Positions 16,384-25,954 of a stretch of 64,000 bases of DNA are shown one piece after another. The notes beneath the pieces are model-generated. The model worked only from the letters and a program-made list of their open reading frames with translations, did not search any database and had not been told where the DNA came from. The stretch comes from JAPLJC01 sp963697965 (lineage in GTDB: Bacteria; Desulfobacterota; Desulfobaccia; Desulfobaccales; 0-14-0-80-60-11). The stretch's first letter is position 1; each line of letters starts with the position of its first letter. A program made the translations under genes and the position numbers. The stretch lies in the NCBI GenBank assembly GCA_963697965.1, contig OY969108.1:1674001-1738000 (forward strand), written 5' to 3'.

Positions 16384-16548
16384 GGCATCCTTCTTGGTAA
16401 AAGTTTCGTCCTTAAAATAAACATCGGTTGGGGTCTGTCAATGCGGCCGCAGAGGACCGGCTTGAGAAGGGGAGGTGAGGAAAGGGAGGGGCGTTGGTGG
16501 AGAAACCCAAGGGAATTATATTTTTTCAGATAATTAGGTGCGTACCTA

Positions 16549-16576
16549 TTGACAAAAATAATATATTTAGTATATA
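16549..16576 (+). promoter_or_regulatory. Sigma-70-like promoter of the PxxKW gene
   Basis: TTGACA at 16549-16554 and TATATA at 16571-16576 are separated by 16 bases in an AT-rich stretch that stands out from its GC-rich surroundings. A small inverted repeat TAGGT-GCGT-ACCTA lies just upstream of the -35 box and could be an operator. Confidence 0.65.
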
Positions 16577-16615
16577 AATTAAAGATTTTCTATGCTCTGA
16601 AGGAGGGCTACGTCG

Positions 16616-16900
16616 ATGCACTGCGTTAGTGTTAAAGCCGGGGTGGATTGCACCTTTATGACCAAAAAAGGCTGTTCGTTCAACGGCGGCCAATGCAAGC
16701 CCGTGGTGGACGCCTGTGGCGGCTGCGCGCGGACTCTTCCCTTTGAAAACGCTAGCTTCTGCGGTTCTTTCCCCGATCCTGAAGCCAAATGGCGCCGGGG
16801 CCCCTGTAATCTGGCCACCCACGCCAAAAATGGCAAAAAAGAGACGGTTCAGAAGGTCAATCCGCTGAAGGCTTCCAAGCGGCAGGCGGCCGGCCGCTAA
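16616..16900 (+). CDS. PxxKW family cysteine-rich protein
   Basis: A 94-residue protein with nine cysteines, including CTFMTKKGC, CKPVVDACGGCAR and GPCNL, and the name-giving PEAKW motif near residue 56. The family is known from anaerobic Desulfobacterota, where the function is not established; the Cys pattern suggests metal or Fe-S binding. Start ATG 16616 has AAGGAGG upstream and a good promoter at 16549. The Lys/Arg-rich tail past residue 70 is typical. Confidence 0.85.
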   Translation: MHCVSVKAGVDCTFMTKKGCSFNGGQCKPVVDACGGCARTLPFENASFCGSFPDPEAKWRRGPCNLATHAKNGKKETVQKVNPLKASKRQAAGR

Positions 16901-16925
16901 ATCTTCTTCACCTGCGTTGAACGGA

Positions 16926-16967
16926 CAGCGCGGCTCGACCTATCTTAAAAAGAGTCGCGCCGCGCTG
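16926..16967. terminator. Hairpin between convergent genes
   Basis: CAGCGCGGC-CGAC pairs with GTCG-GCCGCGCTG around an AT-rich loop. It lies between the 3' ends of the PxxKW gene and the aminotransferase gene. No strong U-tract follows on either strand, so its strength as an intrinsic terminator is uncertain. Confidence 0.5.
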
Positions 16968-16997
16968 GCCTCTATTCTTCCCCCACCTGCGCTGCCC

Positions 16998-18194
<1,197 letters not shown>

Positions 18195-18289
18195 TAATAC
18201 TCCTTTTCGTTAAATTGAGGCTCAGGCGCCCCAGAGCAATTCATTGAAAATTAACGAATATTATGTTAATTGTCAACTCGGGAGGCCGA

Positions 18290-19141
18290 GTGAAAACGCT
18301 CGCCATTATCAGCAAGAAGCACAAGGCCGACGCCTGGCAGGCCGGCCAGGCATTGCAGGCCTGGTTCACTTCCCGGGGGCTGGCGGCCCTTCATCTGGAA
18401 AACGAACCGGAGCAGGACATCTCGCCCCTGCCCCCGGGGACGGAGTTTATCGTGGTCCTGGGGGGCGACGGCACCATTTTGAGCGTCGCCCGCCATTACG
18501 GGCGCCTGGGTCTGCCCATCCTGGGGGTCAACATGGGGGGCCTGGGATTCCTCACGGAAATCTCATTAGAGGATCTCTACCCCTGTCTGGAAGACCATTT
18601 CTTGCCGGGAAAATTTGAGGTGGATGAACGGATGATCCTGTCCGTCAGCCTCATCCGGGAGGGAGAGACCGTCTGGCGGGAAAACGTCCTGAACGACGCG
18701 GTGATCAACAAAGGGGCCCTGGCCCGCATCGCCGAACTCACCACCTGGATCGACGCTGAATACCTTACCACTTACCGGGCCGACGGCTTGATCGTCTCCA
18801 CCCCCACCGGTTCCACCGCCTACACCTTGTCCGCCGGCGGGCCCATCGCTTACCCGACCCTGGGGACCATCATCCTGTTGCCCATCTGCCCTCACACCCT
18901 GAGTAACCGGCCCATTATTCTGCCGGAGACGGTGACCGTGGCCGTCACTCTCGAGGAAAAGGTCCAGGACCTCTACCTGACCCTGGATGGCCAGGTGGGC
19001 CGCGTTCTTGAGGCAGAGGATCGTCTGGAAGTGCGCTCCGGCGACTACCATGTCAAGCTGGTGAAGCATCCCAGGCGCAGCCACTTTGAGATCCTGCGCA
19101 CCAAGCTGGGCTGGGGAGAGCTGGGGGCGACCTACCGGTAG
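18290..19141 (+). CDS. nadK: NAD kinase
   Basis: A 283-residue protein that phosphorylates NAD to NADP. The GGDGT motif appears in VVLGGDGTILSVAR, the NMGGLGFL segment follows, and the nucleotide-binding NDAVI and TPTGSTAYTLSAGGPI regions are intact. I choose the GTG at 18290, which sits behind GGGAGG, over a longer frame starting at 18263. Heptad repeats begin directly after the stop. Confidence 0.95.
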   Translation: MKTLAIISKKHKADAWQAGQALQAWFTSRGLAALHLENEPEQDISPLPPGTEFIVVLGGDGTILSVARHYGRLGLPILGVNMGGLGFLTEISLEDLYPCLEDHFLPGKFEVDERMILSVSLIREGETVWRENVLNDAVINKGALARIAELTTWIDAEYLTTYRADGLIVSTPTGSTAYTLSAGGPIAYPTLGTIILLPICPHTLSNRPIILPETVTVAVTLEEKVQDLYLTLDGQVGRVLEAEDRLEVRSGDYHVKLVKHPRRSHFEILRTKLGWGELGATYR

Positions 19142-19148
19142 GAGAGCT

Positions 19149-19250
19149 GTTTTCGGTTTTCTGTTTTCGGTTTTCTGTGAAAGGCAAAGGCAAAATCAAA
19201 AACCCCTTAGCAGCCAGAAAACGTAAAACGGAAAACCGAAAACCGACAAC
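19149..19250. repeat. Heptad-repeat inverted pair
   Basis: TTTTCGG/TTTTCTG units (four in a row from 19150) on the left and GGAAAAC/CGAAAAC units on the right form an inverted pair with a 40-base centre. It lies between nadK and the deoxyhypusine-synthase-like gene and ends 12 bases before the latter's start. Confidence 0.75.
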
Positions 19251-19261
19251 GGGACTAACCA

Positions 19262-20341
19262 ATGCGCCGTAAACTTGAGGATTATCATGATGGGGCCCAG
19301 GACGGCCTGACGCCCCTGGCTTCACTAAACCTTAACGCCATCGAGGATTTCGATGAACTCCTCAGGGCCATGGGGCGGACCGCCTTCGGCGGCCGCAATC
19401 TGGGGGAGGCCGCCGAGGTCCTGGAGGCTATGTTGCGGGACCCCGACTGCACCGTGGTGGGCACCTTCTCCGGGGCCATGAGCGTGGCCAAGATGGGCCT
19501 GCTCATCTGCGAGATGATCGACCGGGGTTGGCTTAAAGTGATTGTCAGCACCGGAGCCCTGATCGCCCACGGCTTTATCGAGACCCTGGGCCGGGTGCAC
19601 TACAAGTATCCGGAGGGGGTTTCCGACCGGATGCTGTTCCAGCAGGGTTACAACCGCATCTTCGACACCCTGGAGATGGAGGCCAACCTGGACTATGCCG
19701 AAGACGTCTTCCGGGAGGTGTTGGAGGGGTTGGATCAAGGATGCGTCTGGTCCTCCAGCACTATCTGCCGGGAACTGGGGAGATACCTGGCGGAGCACAG
19801 CGAGGCCCCGGGAATCCTGAGAAACGCCTACCTGAAGGAGGTGCCGGTATTTATCCCGGCCTTCACCGACTCGGAGTTGGGTCTGGACCTGGCGGTTCAC
19901 ATGGTGCGCCAGGCACTGGCGGCCGGACACCCGCCCTCTGAGGCCATAGCCGCGATGTCGCTTAAGTTCAATCCCTTCCTGGACCTGGCGGCCTATGCCG
20001 GGCACGCCCAAAAGGCCAGGAAACTGGGGATTTTTACCATCGGCGGGGGGGTGCCCCGCAACTGGGCCCAACAGGTGGCCCCCTACCTGGACCTGCTCCA
20101 GTCCCGGCTGGGGCTCGACCTCCCCGAAGTGCGCTTCCATTATGGGGTGCGTATCTGCCCGGAGCCGGCCCATTGGGGCGGCTTGAGCGGCTGTACCTTC
20201 AAGGAAGGGGTTTCCTGGGGGAAATTCGTCTCGCCGGAAGACGGCGGCCGTTACGCCGAGGTCCTGAGCGACGCCACCATCGCCTGGCCGCTGCTGATCA
20301 AAGGGGTAGCCCAGCGCCTGCAGAAGAACCCGGGGAAGTAG
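19262..20341 (+). CDS. Deoxyhypusine synthase-like protein
   Basis: A 359-residue protein of the deoxyhypusine synthase superfamily. NAD-binding features include VVGTFSGAMSVAKMGLLICEM and IVSTGALIAHGF. The catalytic lysine position is conserved (SGCTFKEGVSWGKF). Bacteria lack eIF5A, so this enzyme probably moves an aminobutyl group of spermidine to another acceptor, as in bacterial homospermidine synthase-like relatives; this is inference. The start lies immediately behind a heptad repeat and lacks a clear ribosome-binding site. Confidence 0.87.
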   Translation: MRRKLEDYHDGAQDGLTPLASLNLNAIEDFDELLRAMGRTAFGGRNLGEAAEVLEAMLRDPDCTVVGTFSGAMSVAKMGLLICEMIDRGWLKVIVSTGALIAHGFIETLGRVHYKYPEGVSDRMLFQQGYNRIFDTLEMEANLDYAEDVFREVLEGLDQGCVWSSSTICRELGRYLAEHSEAPGILRNAYLKEVPVFIPAFTDSELGLDLAVHMVRQALAAGHPPSEAIAAMSLKFNPFLDLAAYAGHAQKARKLGIFTIGGGVPRNWAQQVAPYLDLLQSRLGLDLPEVRFHYGVRICPEPAHWGGLSGCTFKEGVSWGKFVSPEDGGRYAEVLSDATIAWPLLIKGVAQRLQKNPGK

Positions 20342-20368
20342 AGACCCCGCAACGGGGATCAGGGGCGC

Positions 20369-20466
20369 GGCGGCGGGCCGCAGCCGGCGCAGGTGCAAAG
20401 GTTTTCTTCCTTCACGGTGCGGCCTTCCTATCTGACCAAGAAGCGGGCAATCACCTGTCCGAAAAT
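20369..20466 (-). pseudogene. CDF transporter 3'-end fragment (left direct repeat)
   Basis: These 98 bases align without gaps to 21569-21666, exactly 1200 bases away, with about 88 identities by eye. Read on the minus strand they would encode the end of a cation-diffusion-facilitator protein (VREGHRTVKEEKLCTCAGC in the right copy), here broken by a stop. With the right copy it forms direct repeats around the tandem-DsrC gene. Confidence 0.75.
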
Positions 20467-20469
20467 CCC

Positions 20470-20497
20470 TTGACAAAATTCCCGGCCTTGCTAAGAT
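20470..20497 (+). promoter_or_regulatory. Sigma-70-like promoter of the tandem-DsrC gene
   Basis: TTGACA at 20470-20475, a 16-base spacer and TAAGAT at 20492-20497 lie 70 bases before the start codon. The promoter begins just outside the left direct repeat. Confidence 0.7.
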
Positions 20498-20564
20498 TTT
20501 ATATGTGAATTTTTTCTCATTCTTCCATTTATCCGAACCTAACCTTTAACGGCAGGGAGTGATA

Positions 20565-21245
20565 ATGCGTACTATTACATTGGGAGAAAAGAAATATTCG
20601 GTTGACATGGAAGAATACCTTTCGGCTTTCAACGACTGGGATGAAAACTTCGCGCGGGGGATAGCTCCTAAAGTCGGTATCATCAGCGGATTATCGGAGG
20701 ACCATTGGCAGATTATCAACTTTATCCGCGATTATTTTAAGCGAACCGGCAAGTGCCCCTTGGTCTATGAAACCTGCCGAACGAACCGGCTGCCCTTACG
20801 GAAGCTGCAAAAGCTCTTCCCTGCAGGATACCTTCGGGGGGCCTGCAAAGTTGCCGGCGTTACTTACAAGGAAGGTTACTACGCCCCGACCCGTTCCCAT
20901 CTGCTTGATCAACCCTTCCAAGAGAAATTGGCGAAGGCAGCCACGACCGGAGATCAAGCGGAAAAAACCTTCGAGGTTGATATTCAGGGATTCCTTATTA
21001 ACCCCCGGGAATGGGATAAGAGGTATGCCATATACAAAGCCCATGAGATGAAAATGCCCGAACTGACGGACAAACACTGGCAAGTCATTAATTTCCTTCG
21101 CCAGAGCTTCGAGAAAAACAACGTGGTGTCCACTGTATATGAGACCTGTGAAGCCTGCGGTATCGACTTGGAGAAACTTCAGAAGTTGTTTCCCGATGGG
21201 TATCATCGTGGTGCAGTCAAGATTGCGGGGTTAAAGACACGATGA
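20565..21245 (+). CDS. Tandem two-domain DsrC/TusE-like protein
   Basis: A 226-residue protein made of two DsrC-like domains (about 1-105 and 120-226), where DsrC itself is one domain of about 105. Both halves show the family's core: KKYSVD/KTFEVD at the start, then LSEDHWQIINFIRDYF and LTDKHWQVINFLRQSF, then KLQKLFPAGYLRGACKVAG and KLQKLFPDGYHRGAVKIAG. DsrC works through two C-terminal cysteines. Domain 1 keeps only the inner one (GACK) and domain 2 neither (GAVK, ending at LKTR). A trisulfide carrier role is therefore unlikely; regulation or scaffolding is possible. Start ATG 20565 has GGCAGGGAG upstream and its own promoter. Confidence 0.88.
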   Translation: MRTITLGEKKYSVDMEEYLSAFNDWDENFARGIAPKVGIISGLSEDHWQIINFIRDYFKRTGKCPLVYETCRTNRLPLRKLQKLFPAGYLRGACKVAGVTYKEGYYAPTRSHLLDQPFQEKLAKAATTGDQAEKTFEVDIQGFLINPREWDKRYAIYKAHEMKMPELTDKHWQVINFLRQSFEKNNVVSTVYETCEACGIDLEKLQKLFPDGYHRGAVKIAGLKTR

Positions 21246-21257
21246 GACTCAGCCTGG

Positions 21258-21345
21258 GCGGGTGAAAGGGCCACTGGACAACGAAGGCCAGGAACCCTCT
21301 GCCTGCTACTGCCTCTCCTCCAGCGGACTCACCCCAGGAAATACC
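21258..21345. repeat. tauE 3'-flank sequence, copy A
   Basis: This stretch matches the DNA around and beyond the 3' end of the intact tauE gene (24738-24836) and a third copy at 23518-23600. Shared blocks include GGGCGGGTGA, GACAACGAAGGCCA and CTCCAGCGGACTCA. It marks the downstream border of the chimeric pseudogene. Confidence 0.75.
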
Positions 21346-21798
21346 CGAGGATATAACGCAGGGCCAACCCGGAAACCAGCAGCCCCAAGCCGGTGCGAAT
21401 CACCTTGCCGGAGAAATATTTCTGCAGCCGGGCCCCCAGGTACATGCCCAGGAAGCCGCCGGCCCCGAACAAAACTCCCAGCAGCAGATCCGGGGCGACC
21501 CCCAGGGAATAATAGATACCCACCCCCACCACCGAAGTGACCAGGGTTCCCAGAAGGGCGGCGCCGGTGGCGGCGGGCCGCAGCCGGCGCAGGTGCAAAG
21601 TTTCTCTTCCTTCACGGTGCGGTGTCCCTCTCTGACCAAGAAGAGAGCAATCACCAGGCCGAAAATAGGGTCCGCCTGCCAGAGGCCGTAAAGGTAATTG
21701 AGTCCCAGGCCGATGAGCAGGGCCACGGACAGCAGGCCGCAAGTTAGGGTCTGCCTGGGGCGATGTTTAAAGAAACTTACGAAGAGATTGTCTTTCAT
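21329..21798 (-). pseudogene. Chimeric remnant: CDF transporter piece joined to TauE C-terminus
   Basis: From ATG 21798 the frame reads MKDNLFVSFFKHRPRQTLTC, then a membrane segment and ADPIFGLVIALFLVREGH, like the second half of a cation diffusion facilitator, ending in KLCTCAGC. At about 21566-21575 this meets, in another frame, the last 60-odd residues of a TauE/SafE protein (GAALLGTLVTSVVGVGIYYS... to YILGYFLG), nearly the same as the intact gene at 24815. Neither half makes a full transporter. The N-terminal half of the CDF gene is nowhere in the window. Confidence 0.75.
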
Positions 21799-21895
21799 AA
21801 ATAGCTATTACCTGGACTATCTCCGGAATGAGGCCCATATACGGACCTCATTCCGGATTTGACAGTCGCTCTTGGCCCCATGGCGCTAAAGAGAA

Positions 21896-22123
21896 TTATC
21901 TGGGGTGATTGGCCGGCGGCGCTGTTGCCGGGCCGCCGCTCTGGACCGCACCACCCGGGTGGATCGAATCATCCAGGGTCAAAACATAAGTGCCTATGGC
22001 CCCCAGCATGAGGGCGATAACCAGCCAGGTGCGCCAATCCTTGTGGAGCCCGCTCAAATCAATTTTGTGGTGGGAATTTTTATCTTCTTCTTCATGAGCA
22101 TGTTTATGGCCGTGTGATGTCAT
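21896..22123 (-). CDS. Small His-rich single-span membrane protein
   Basis: A 75-residue protein, MTSHGHKHAHEEEDKNSHHKIDLSG..., with a His/Glu-rich N-terminus, one membrane span (TWLVIALMLGAIGTYVLTL) and a Pro/Gly/Ala-rich tail. ATG 22123 is preferred because AGGAAGG lies nine bases before it and too close to the ATG three codons upstream. No family is recognised. The His cluster and the neighbouring CDF remnant suggest metal binding, but that is inference. Confidence 0.6.
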   Translation of the reverse strand: MTSHGHKHAHEEEDKNSHHKIDLSGLHKDWRTWLVIALMLGAIGTYVLTLDDSIHPGGAVQSGGPATAPPANHPR

Positions 22124-22283
22124 GTCCAACATCCTTCCTGGAAAGCGTTTGCTCTCAAGGCAAAAGATAAATTAATCTTAGAGGCGAGGAGTAAGCCTCT
22201 TGCCTCACCTAATAGTTCCTTAGCTGAGAATTTGATGACTGTTCTCGGCATAATTTATGATCATTTCCCAAAGGAGCCGAAAA

Positions 22284-23195
22284 TTATTCACCCGACTTTT
22301 CCGCAGGTTGCTCGATTTCCTTCTCTTTGTTTGCGCGCTCCTGGCCCAATCCCATGGTCAAGGCTGTCAGCCCGGCAAGACCCCCTAGTTGCATGGTATC
22401 CACGGCCGTGCTGGGTACAATTACGATCGTGGCGTTCGCCTTCAAACCCTCATAAAGCATGTTCATAGCCCTCAAGTGAAGGGCGACAGGATTGTTGGTA
22501 TAGGTCTTGGCCGCTTCTCCAAACTTCTCCGCCACCTGTCGCTCCGAATCTCCCAGAATCACCCGGGCCTGACGTTCTCTTTCAGCCTGGGCCTGCATCG
22601 ACATCGCATCCTCCAAAGCCGGGGGAATAAGTACATCCTTGACTTCCACCGAAATAACATTAATGCCCCAGGGCTCGGTGCGCACATCAATGATCTTCTG
22701 CAGCTCGTCACTAATCTTCTCCCTGCCTTCCAGCATGTCCGAAAGCATGGTCTTGCCGATGACATCACGCAGAGCCGTCTGGGAGGCCCAACTTATAGCG
22801 CTTTGATAGTCGGCTACATCCAGGGCTGCCTTCTTGGGGTCCACAACTTTCCAAAATAGCACTGCATCTACATCCACCGGCACCGTATCTTTGGTAAGAG
22901 TCTTTTCTGCCTTGAAAGAAGCGGTGATTACGCGGGTGTCAATCCAGTAAGGTATCATGTCGAGGATCGGGATAATGAAAAACAGTCCCGGTCCCTTGAG
23001 GGAGCGGAACTTGCCTAACCGCAATATCACCACCCTTTCCCACTGATCCGCAACCTTAATTGATAGAGAAACAACGAGGGCGATAACAAAGGCAATGGCT
23101 CCAATCGATTGGCTTTTCATGGCAAACGCTAACCCTCCGCCAATGCCAAGAATTACGATGAAGATCAATGATGCAAAAGAGCTGCTTTTTCTCAT
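22284..23195 (-). CDS. Slipin / stomatin-like SPFH protein
   Basis: A 303-residue protein with two N-terminal hydrophobic segments (about 7-25 and 30-47), then an SPFH domain (WERVVILRLGKFRSLKGPGLFFIIPILDMIPYWIDTRV). A coiled region rich in Ala/Glu/Arg (MQAQAERERQARVILGDSERQVAEKFGEAA) and a C-terminal hydrophobic stretch follow. Members form membrane-bound oligomers. A NfeD-type partner gene, usual for slipins, is not next to it. Confidence 0.92.
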   Translation of the reverse strand: MRKSSSFASLIFIVILGIGGGLAFAMKSQSIGAIAFVIALVVSLSIKVADQWERVVILRLGKFRSLKGPGLFFIIPILDMIPYWIDTRVITASFKAEKTLTKDTVPVDVDAVLFWKVVDPKKAALDVADYQSAISWASQTALRDVIGKTMLSDMLEGREKISDELQKIIDVRTEPWGINVISVEVKDVLIPPALEDAMSMQAQAERERQARVILGDSERQVAEKFGEAAKTYTNNPVALHLRAMNMLYEGLKANATIVIVPSTAVDTMQLGGLAGLTALTMGLGQERANKEKEIEQPAEKSGE

Positions 23196-23636
23196 TTCGA
23201 TTACCTTCTTGATTTAGGCACCTGAATAGGAGCCGTTTCTCGAGTTGACCAGAGCTTCCCCCCAGCGGTTGGACGGTTCCGGCAGTAGAATAAGTTAATG
23301 ATGGTGCATCAGGGAAACCGCGGCGGTGTGCCTCTTTCTCACCTGGCGCCAGCGTAGCACGTCAGCAAACCGTCCGCGTTATAATTGAGGTTTTTGCCCT
23401 GCGTGGAGGAAGATAATCATCGCAGAAGGAAAAACAAGTTTAACCCGAATATTTAGTCCAGCGCAGTTCAAACGGTATCCGCTGTTATGCCGCATAAACT
23501 GGGCAGAAGGGGTGCCGGGCGGGTGAGAGGGCCCGGACAACGAAGGCCAAAAACCCACTGACCGTTACTGCCTTTCTCCCAGCGGACTCAAAAATATCCC
23601 CTATGATTTGTGAACTAAGTCTCCCGATAAAATCAG
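23196..23636. other. Intergenic region with a tauE 3'-flank copy
   Basis: There is no gene in this stretch of about 440 bases. It contains the slipin leader and, at 23518-23600, a copy of the tauE 3' flank (GGGCGGGTGAGAGGGCCCGGACAACGAAGGCC region) directly before the end of the chromate transporter gene. I see no clear promoter. Confidence 0.7.
23518..23600. repeat. tauE 3'-flank sequence, copy B
   Basis: Homologous to 21258-21345 and 24738-24836 as far as CCCAGCGGACTCA, after which it diverges into the end of the chromate transporter gene. It lacks the tauE codons themselves. Confidence 0.7.
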
Positions 23637-24152
23637 TTAGAACAACAATGCTCCCAAAATCCCTGAGCCAATGATGATTAGTGATGGATCGATTTTGGTA
23701 AAGGTAAGCAGCGCAAAGCTGATCACGGCGATGCCTGCGGTAAGCGGGTTGATTATGGAACTGTGGCCCAGAAAGATGAGCACTGCGGCCAACAACCCCA
23801 CCACCGCCGGCTTGATCCCTGCGAAGCTGGCCCTAACCGCCCATAGCTCTTTATAACGGAGGTAATACTTGGTGACCAGTGTGACAATAATGACGCAGGG
23901 CAGATAGCTGGCGACCATGGCCACCAGCGCCCCGATCAAACCGCCCACCTTAAACCCCAAAAAGGCATTCATCACCGTTAGCGGCCCGGGAGTCACCTGG
24001 CCGATGGCAATGGCGTCGAGGAATTCCTTATTGCTGAGCCAGTGATAATGATTGACGAATTCCTGCTGCAGAATGGGGACCATGGCGTAGCCGCCGCCGA
24101 TGGTCAGGGCGTTGGCAATGAACAGGATGGCGGCCATTTTTAGCAAGGCCAT
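23637..24152 (-). CDS. Chromate transporter, CHR domain (second half)
   Basis: A 171-residue membrane protein of the CHR family with the pattern IGGGYAMVPILQQEFVNHYHWLSNKEFLDAIAIGQVTPGPLTV and about six hydrophobic spans. It starts one base after the stop of its paralogue, so the two half-size genes are co-translated and should pair in antiparallel orientation as short-chain CHR transporters do. The substrate may be chromate or another oxyanion such as sulfate. Confidence 0.9.
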   Translation of the reverse strand: MALLKMAAILFIANALTIGGGYAMVPILQQEFVNHYHWLSNKEFLDAIAIGQVTPGPLTVMNAFLGFKVGGLIGALVAMVASYLPCVIIVTLVTKYYLRYKELWAVRASFAGIKPAVVGLLAAVLIFLGHSSIINPLTAGIAVISFALLTFTKIDPSLIIIGSGILGALLF

Positions 24153-24683
24153 TTAATCCCTCCGGTACAAGACCAGCCCCAAAGCCCCGGCGGCCAGCAG
24201 GATGCCGATAGGATTGACTTTAAAGATAGCCAGAGATAGAAAAGCGGCCATAACCAACGTGGCGCTGCGGTAATCCGTAACCAGCTTGATAAACATCTTA
24301 TAAATGAAAGAGGCGAGCAGACCCACCACCGCCGCGGCTACCCCTTTCATCACCGATTGCAGGAGGGGGTTGTCTTTCATATGGAGATAAAAGGCCGCCA
24401 ACAGAATAGCCAGCACCGTGCCGGTAAAGGCCTGGCCCACGGTGGCGGCCAGCGCTCCCCTCAATTTATGCAGCTTGTAGCCGATGGCGATGCCGGTATT
24501 GATTATGGGTGGTCCGGGCGCCATCTGGCCGATGGCGAGGCTCTCCACGAACTCATCGTGGGTAATCCATTTCCGCTTAGATACCAACTCCCTTTCGAAG
24601 AAGGCCACCATAGAATAGACGCCGCCGAAAGAGAAGGTGCCGATTTTGAGGAAGACCAGAAAAATCTTTTTTAGGGTTACCAT
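24153..24683 (-). CDS. Chromate transporter, CHR domain (first half)
   Basis: A 176-residue CHR-family membrane protein (FLKIGTFSFGGVYSMVAFFERELVSKRKWITHDEFVESLAIGQMAPGPPI). The start is ATG 24683 with GTGGAGAAC upstream; a GTG four codons earlier is in frame. It is paralogous to the gene that follows it. Confidence 0.9.
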   Translation of the reverse strand: MVTLKKIFLVFLKIGTFSFGGVYSMVAFFERELVSKRKWITHDEFVESLAIGQMAPGPPIINTGIAIGYKLHKLRGALAATVGQAFTGTVLAILLAAFYLHMKDNPLLQSVMKGVAAAVVGLLASFIYKMFIKLVTDYRSATLVMAAFLSLAIFKVNPIGILLAAGALGLVLYRRD

Positions 24684-24737
24684 GGTGTTCTCCACTCAAA
24701 TAGCCTAGGTTTTTACCATGATAGGGTAACCATCCGT

Positions 24738-24836
24738 CAGCGGGCTGGTGAGGGGGCCCCTGGACCACCAAGGGCAATAACCCTCTGCCCGTTGTTGTCT
24801 CTCCCCCAGCGGACTCACGCCAGGAAATACCCGAGG
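24738..24836. repeat. tauE 3'-flank sequence, copy C (parent copy)
   Basis: The copy next to the intact tauE gene, including its last codons. It provides the reference for copies A and B. Confidence 0.7.
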
Positions 24837-25759
24837 ATATAGTACAGGGCCAGGCCGGAAACGATCAGCCCCAAGCCGGTGCGAATTACCTTGCCGGAGA
24901 AATATCTCTGCAGCCGGGCCCCCAGGTACATGCCCACAAAGCCGCCGGCCCCGAACAGCACCCCCAGCAGCAGATCCGGGGAAACCCCCAGGGAATAATA
25001 GATACCCACCCCCGCCACCGAAGTAACCAGGGTTCCCAGGAGGGCGGCGCCGGCGATGGTGTACATGGGCAGCCTGAAGATGGCGGCCAGAAAGGGGGCG
25101 ATGATGGCGCCGCCGCCGATGCCGTAAATGCCGCCGATGAGGCCCACCACCAGGGCCAGGAGGAAGAGGGCCGGCACCTTGAAGGTGAAGGTCTCCCCCA
25201 GAAATTCGTAAGAGACCTGCTTCCATGACCAATGGACCGTCCGCACCCGGGCCGCCGCCGGCAGGCCGTGGCCTTCGGTCTGGCCGGATTCCCGCAGGAC
25301 CTCCCGGAGGCGCTTTTGAACCTGGGCCTCAAATTCCTGAATCCCGGCCTTTTTGCGCTTGGCCCAGGGCGTCTGTTCGTAAAGAAGGCGCAGGCCGATA
25401 TAAAGCAGCACACAGCCCACAAAAAGCTTGAAATGTCTAGGATCGGGCAGCCAGGCGGTTCGGATCAGCGCCCCAAAATAGAGGCCGGGCACGGTGCCCA
25501 GGGTGGTGATGCAGGCCACCGGCCAGTTCATGCGCCCTTCCCGGATGAATTGGTAGACCCCGCTGGGGATGGCGACGATGTTATACACCAGATTGGTGGG
25601 ACTCACCGCCGGGCTGGTAAAATTGAGGATGCTCACCTGAAAAGGCAACAGCAGAAAGCCGCCGGATACGCCTCCCATGGAGGTGAAGGTGGAAAGCACC
25701 AGGGCGATGAGGGGGGGGATGAAGGGGTTGACCTCAGCCCCTGAGACGGGAAAGAACAT
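24815..25759 (-). CDS. TauE/SafE family anion (sulfite/organosulfonate) exporter
   Basis: A 314-residue membrane protein with two homologous halves, each with the TauE pattern (LVLSTFTSMGGVSGGFLLLPF and LIGGIYGIGGGAIIAPFLAAIF), joined by a hydrophilic region of about 75 residues near the centre. The family exports sulfite, sulfoacetate or similar anions. In a sulfur-reducing organism sulfite or sulfate is a sensible guess. Its C-terminal 60 residues are duplicated in the pseudogene at 21329. Confidence 0.9.
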   Translation of the reverse strand: MFFPVSGAEVNPFIPPLIALVLSTFTSMGGVSGGFLLLPFQVSILNFTSPAVSPTNLVYNIVAIPSGVYQFIREGRMNWPVACITTLGTVPGLYFGALIRTAWLPDPRHFKLFVGCVLLYIGLRLLYEQTPWAKRKKAGIQEFEAQVQKRLREVLRESGQTEGHGLPAAARVRTVHWSWKQVSYEFLGETFTFKVPALFLLALVVGLIGGIYGIGGGAIIAPFLAAIFRLPMYTIAGAALLGTLVTSVAGVGIYYSLGVSPDLLLGVLFGAGGFVGMYLGARLQRYFSGKVIRTGLGLIVSGLALYYILGYFLA

Positions 25760-25954
25760 TTAACAGCCCTATTGTTAAATTATTCACAATATTATGACCG
25801 AGTCTTTCGCATGTCAATGGAAAATTGGGCACGAGAAGATCGACGGGCTCCGGAAGGATCCGGATGCCAGCCTGAAGAAGACGGAAAGAGAGGGGTTGGC
25901 CCCGGAAAGGTCCCCGGTGGCCAAGTGATCGGCTTAGCCAACCTCCAAACAAAT

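Noticed and set aside
20559..20564. GTG start two codons upstream for the tandem-DsrC gene
   Set aside because: The GTG overlaps the Shine-Dalgarno sequence itself; ATG 20565 has correct spacing.
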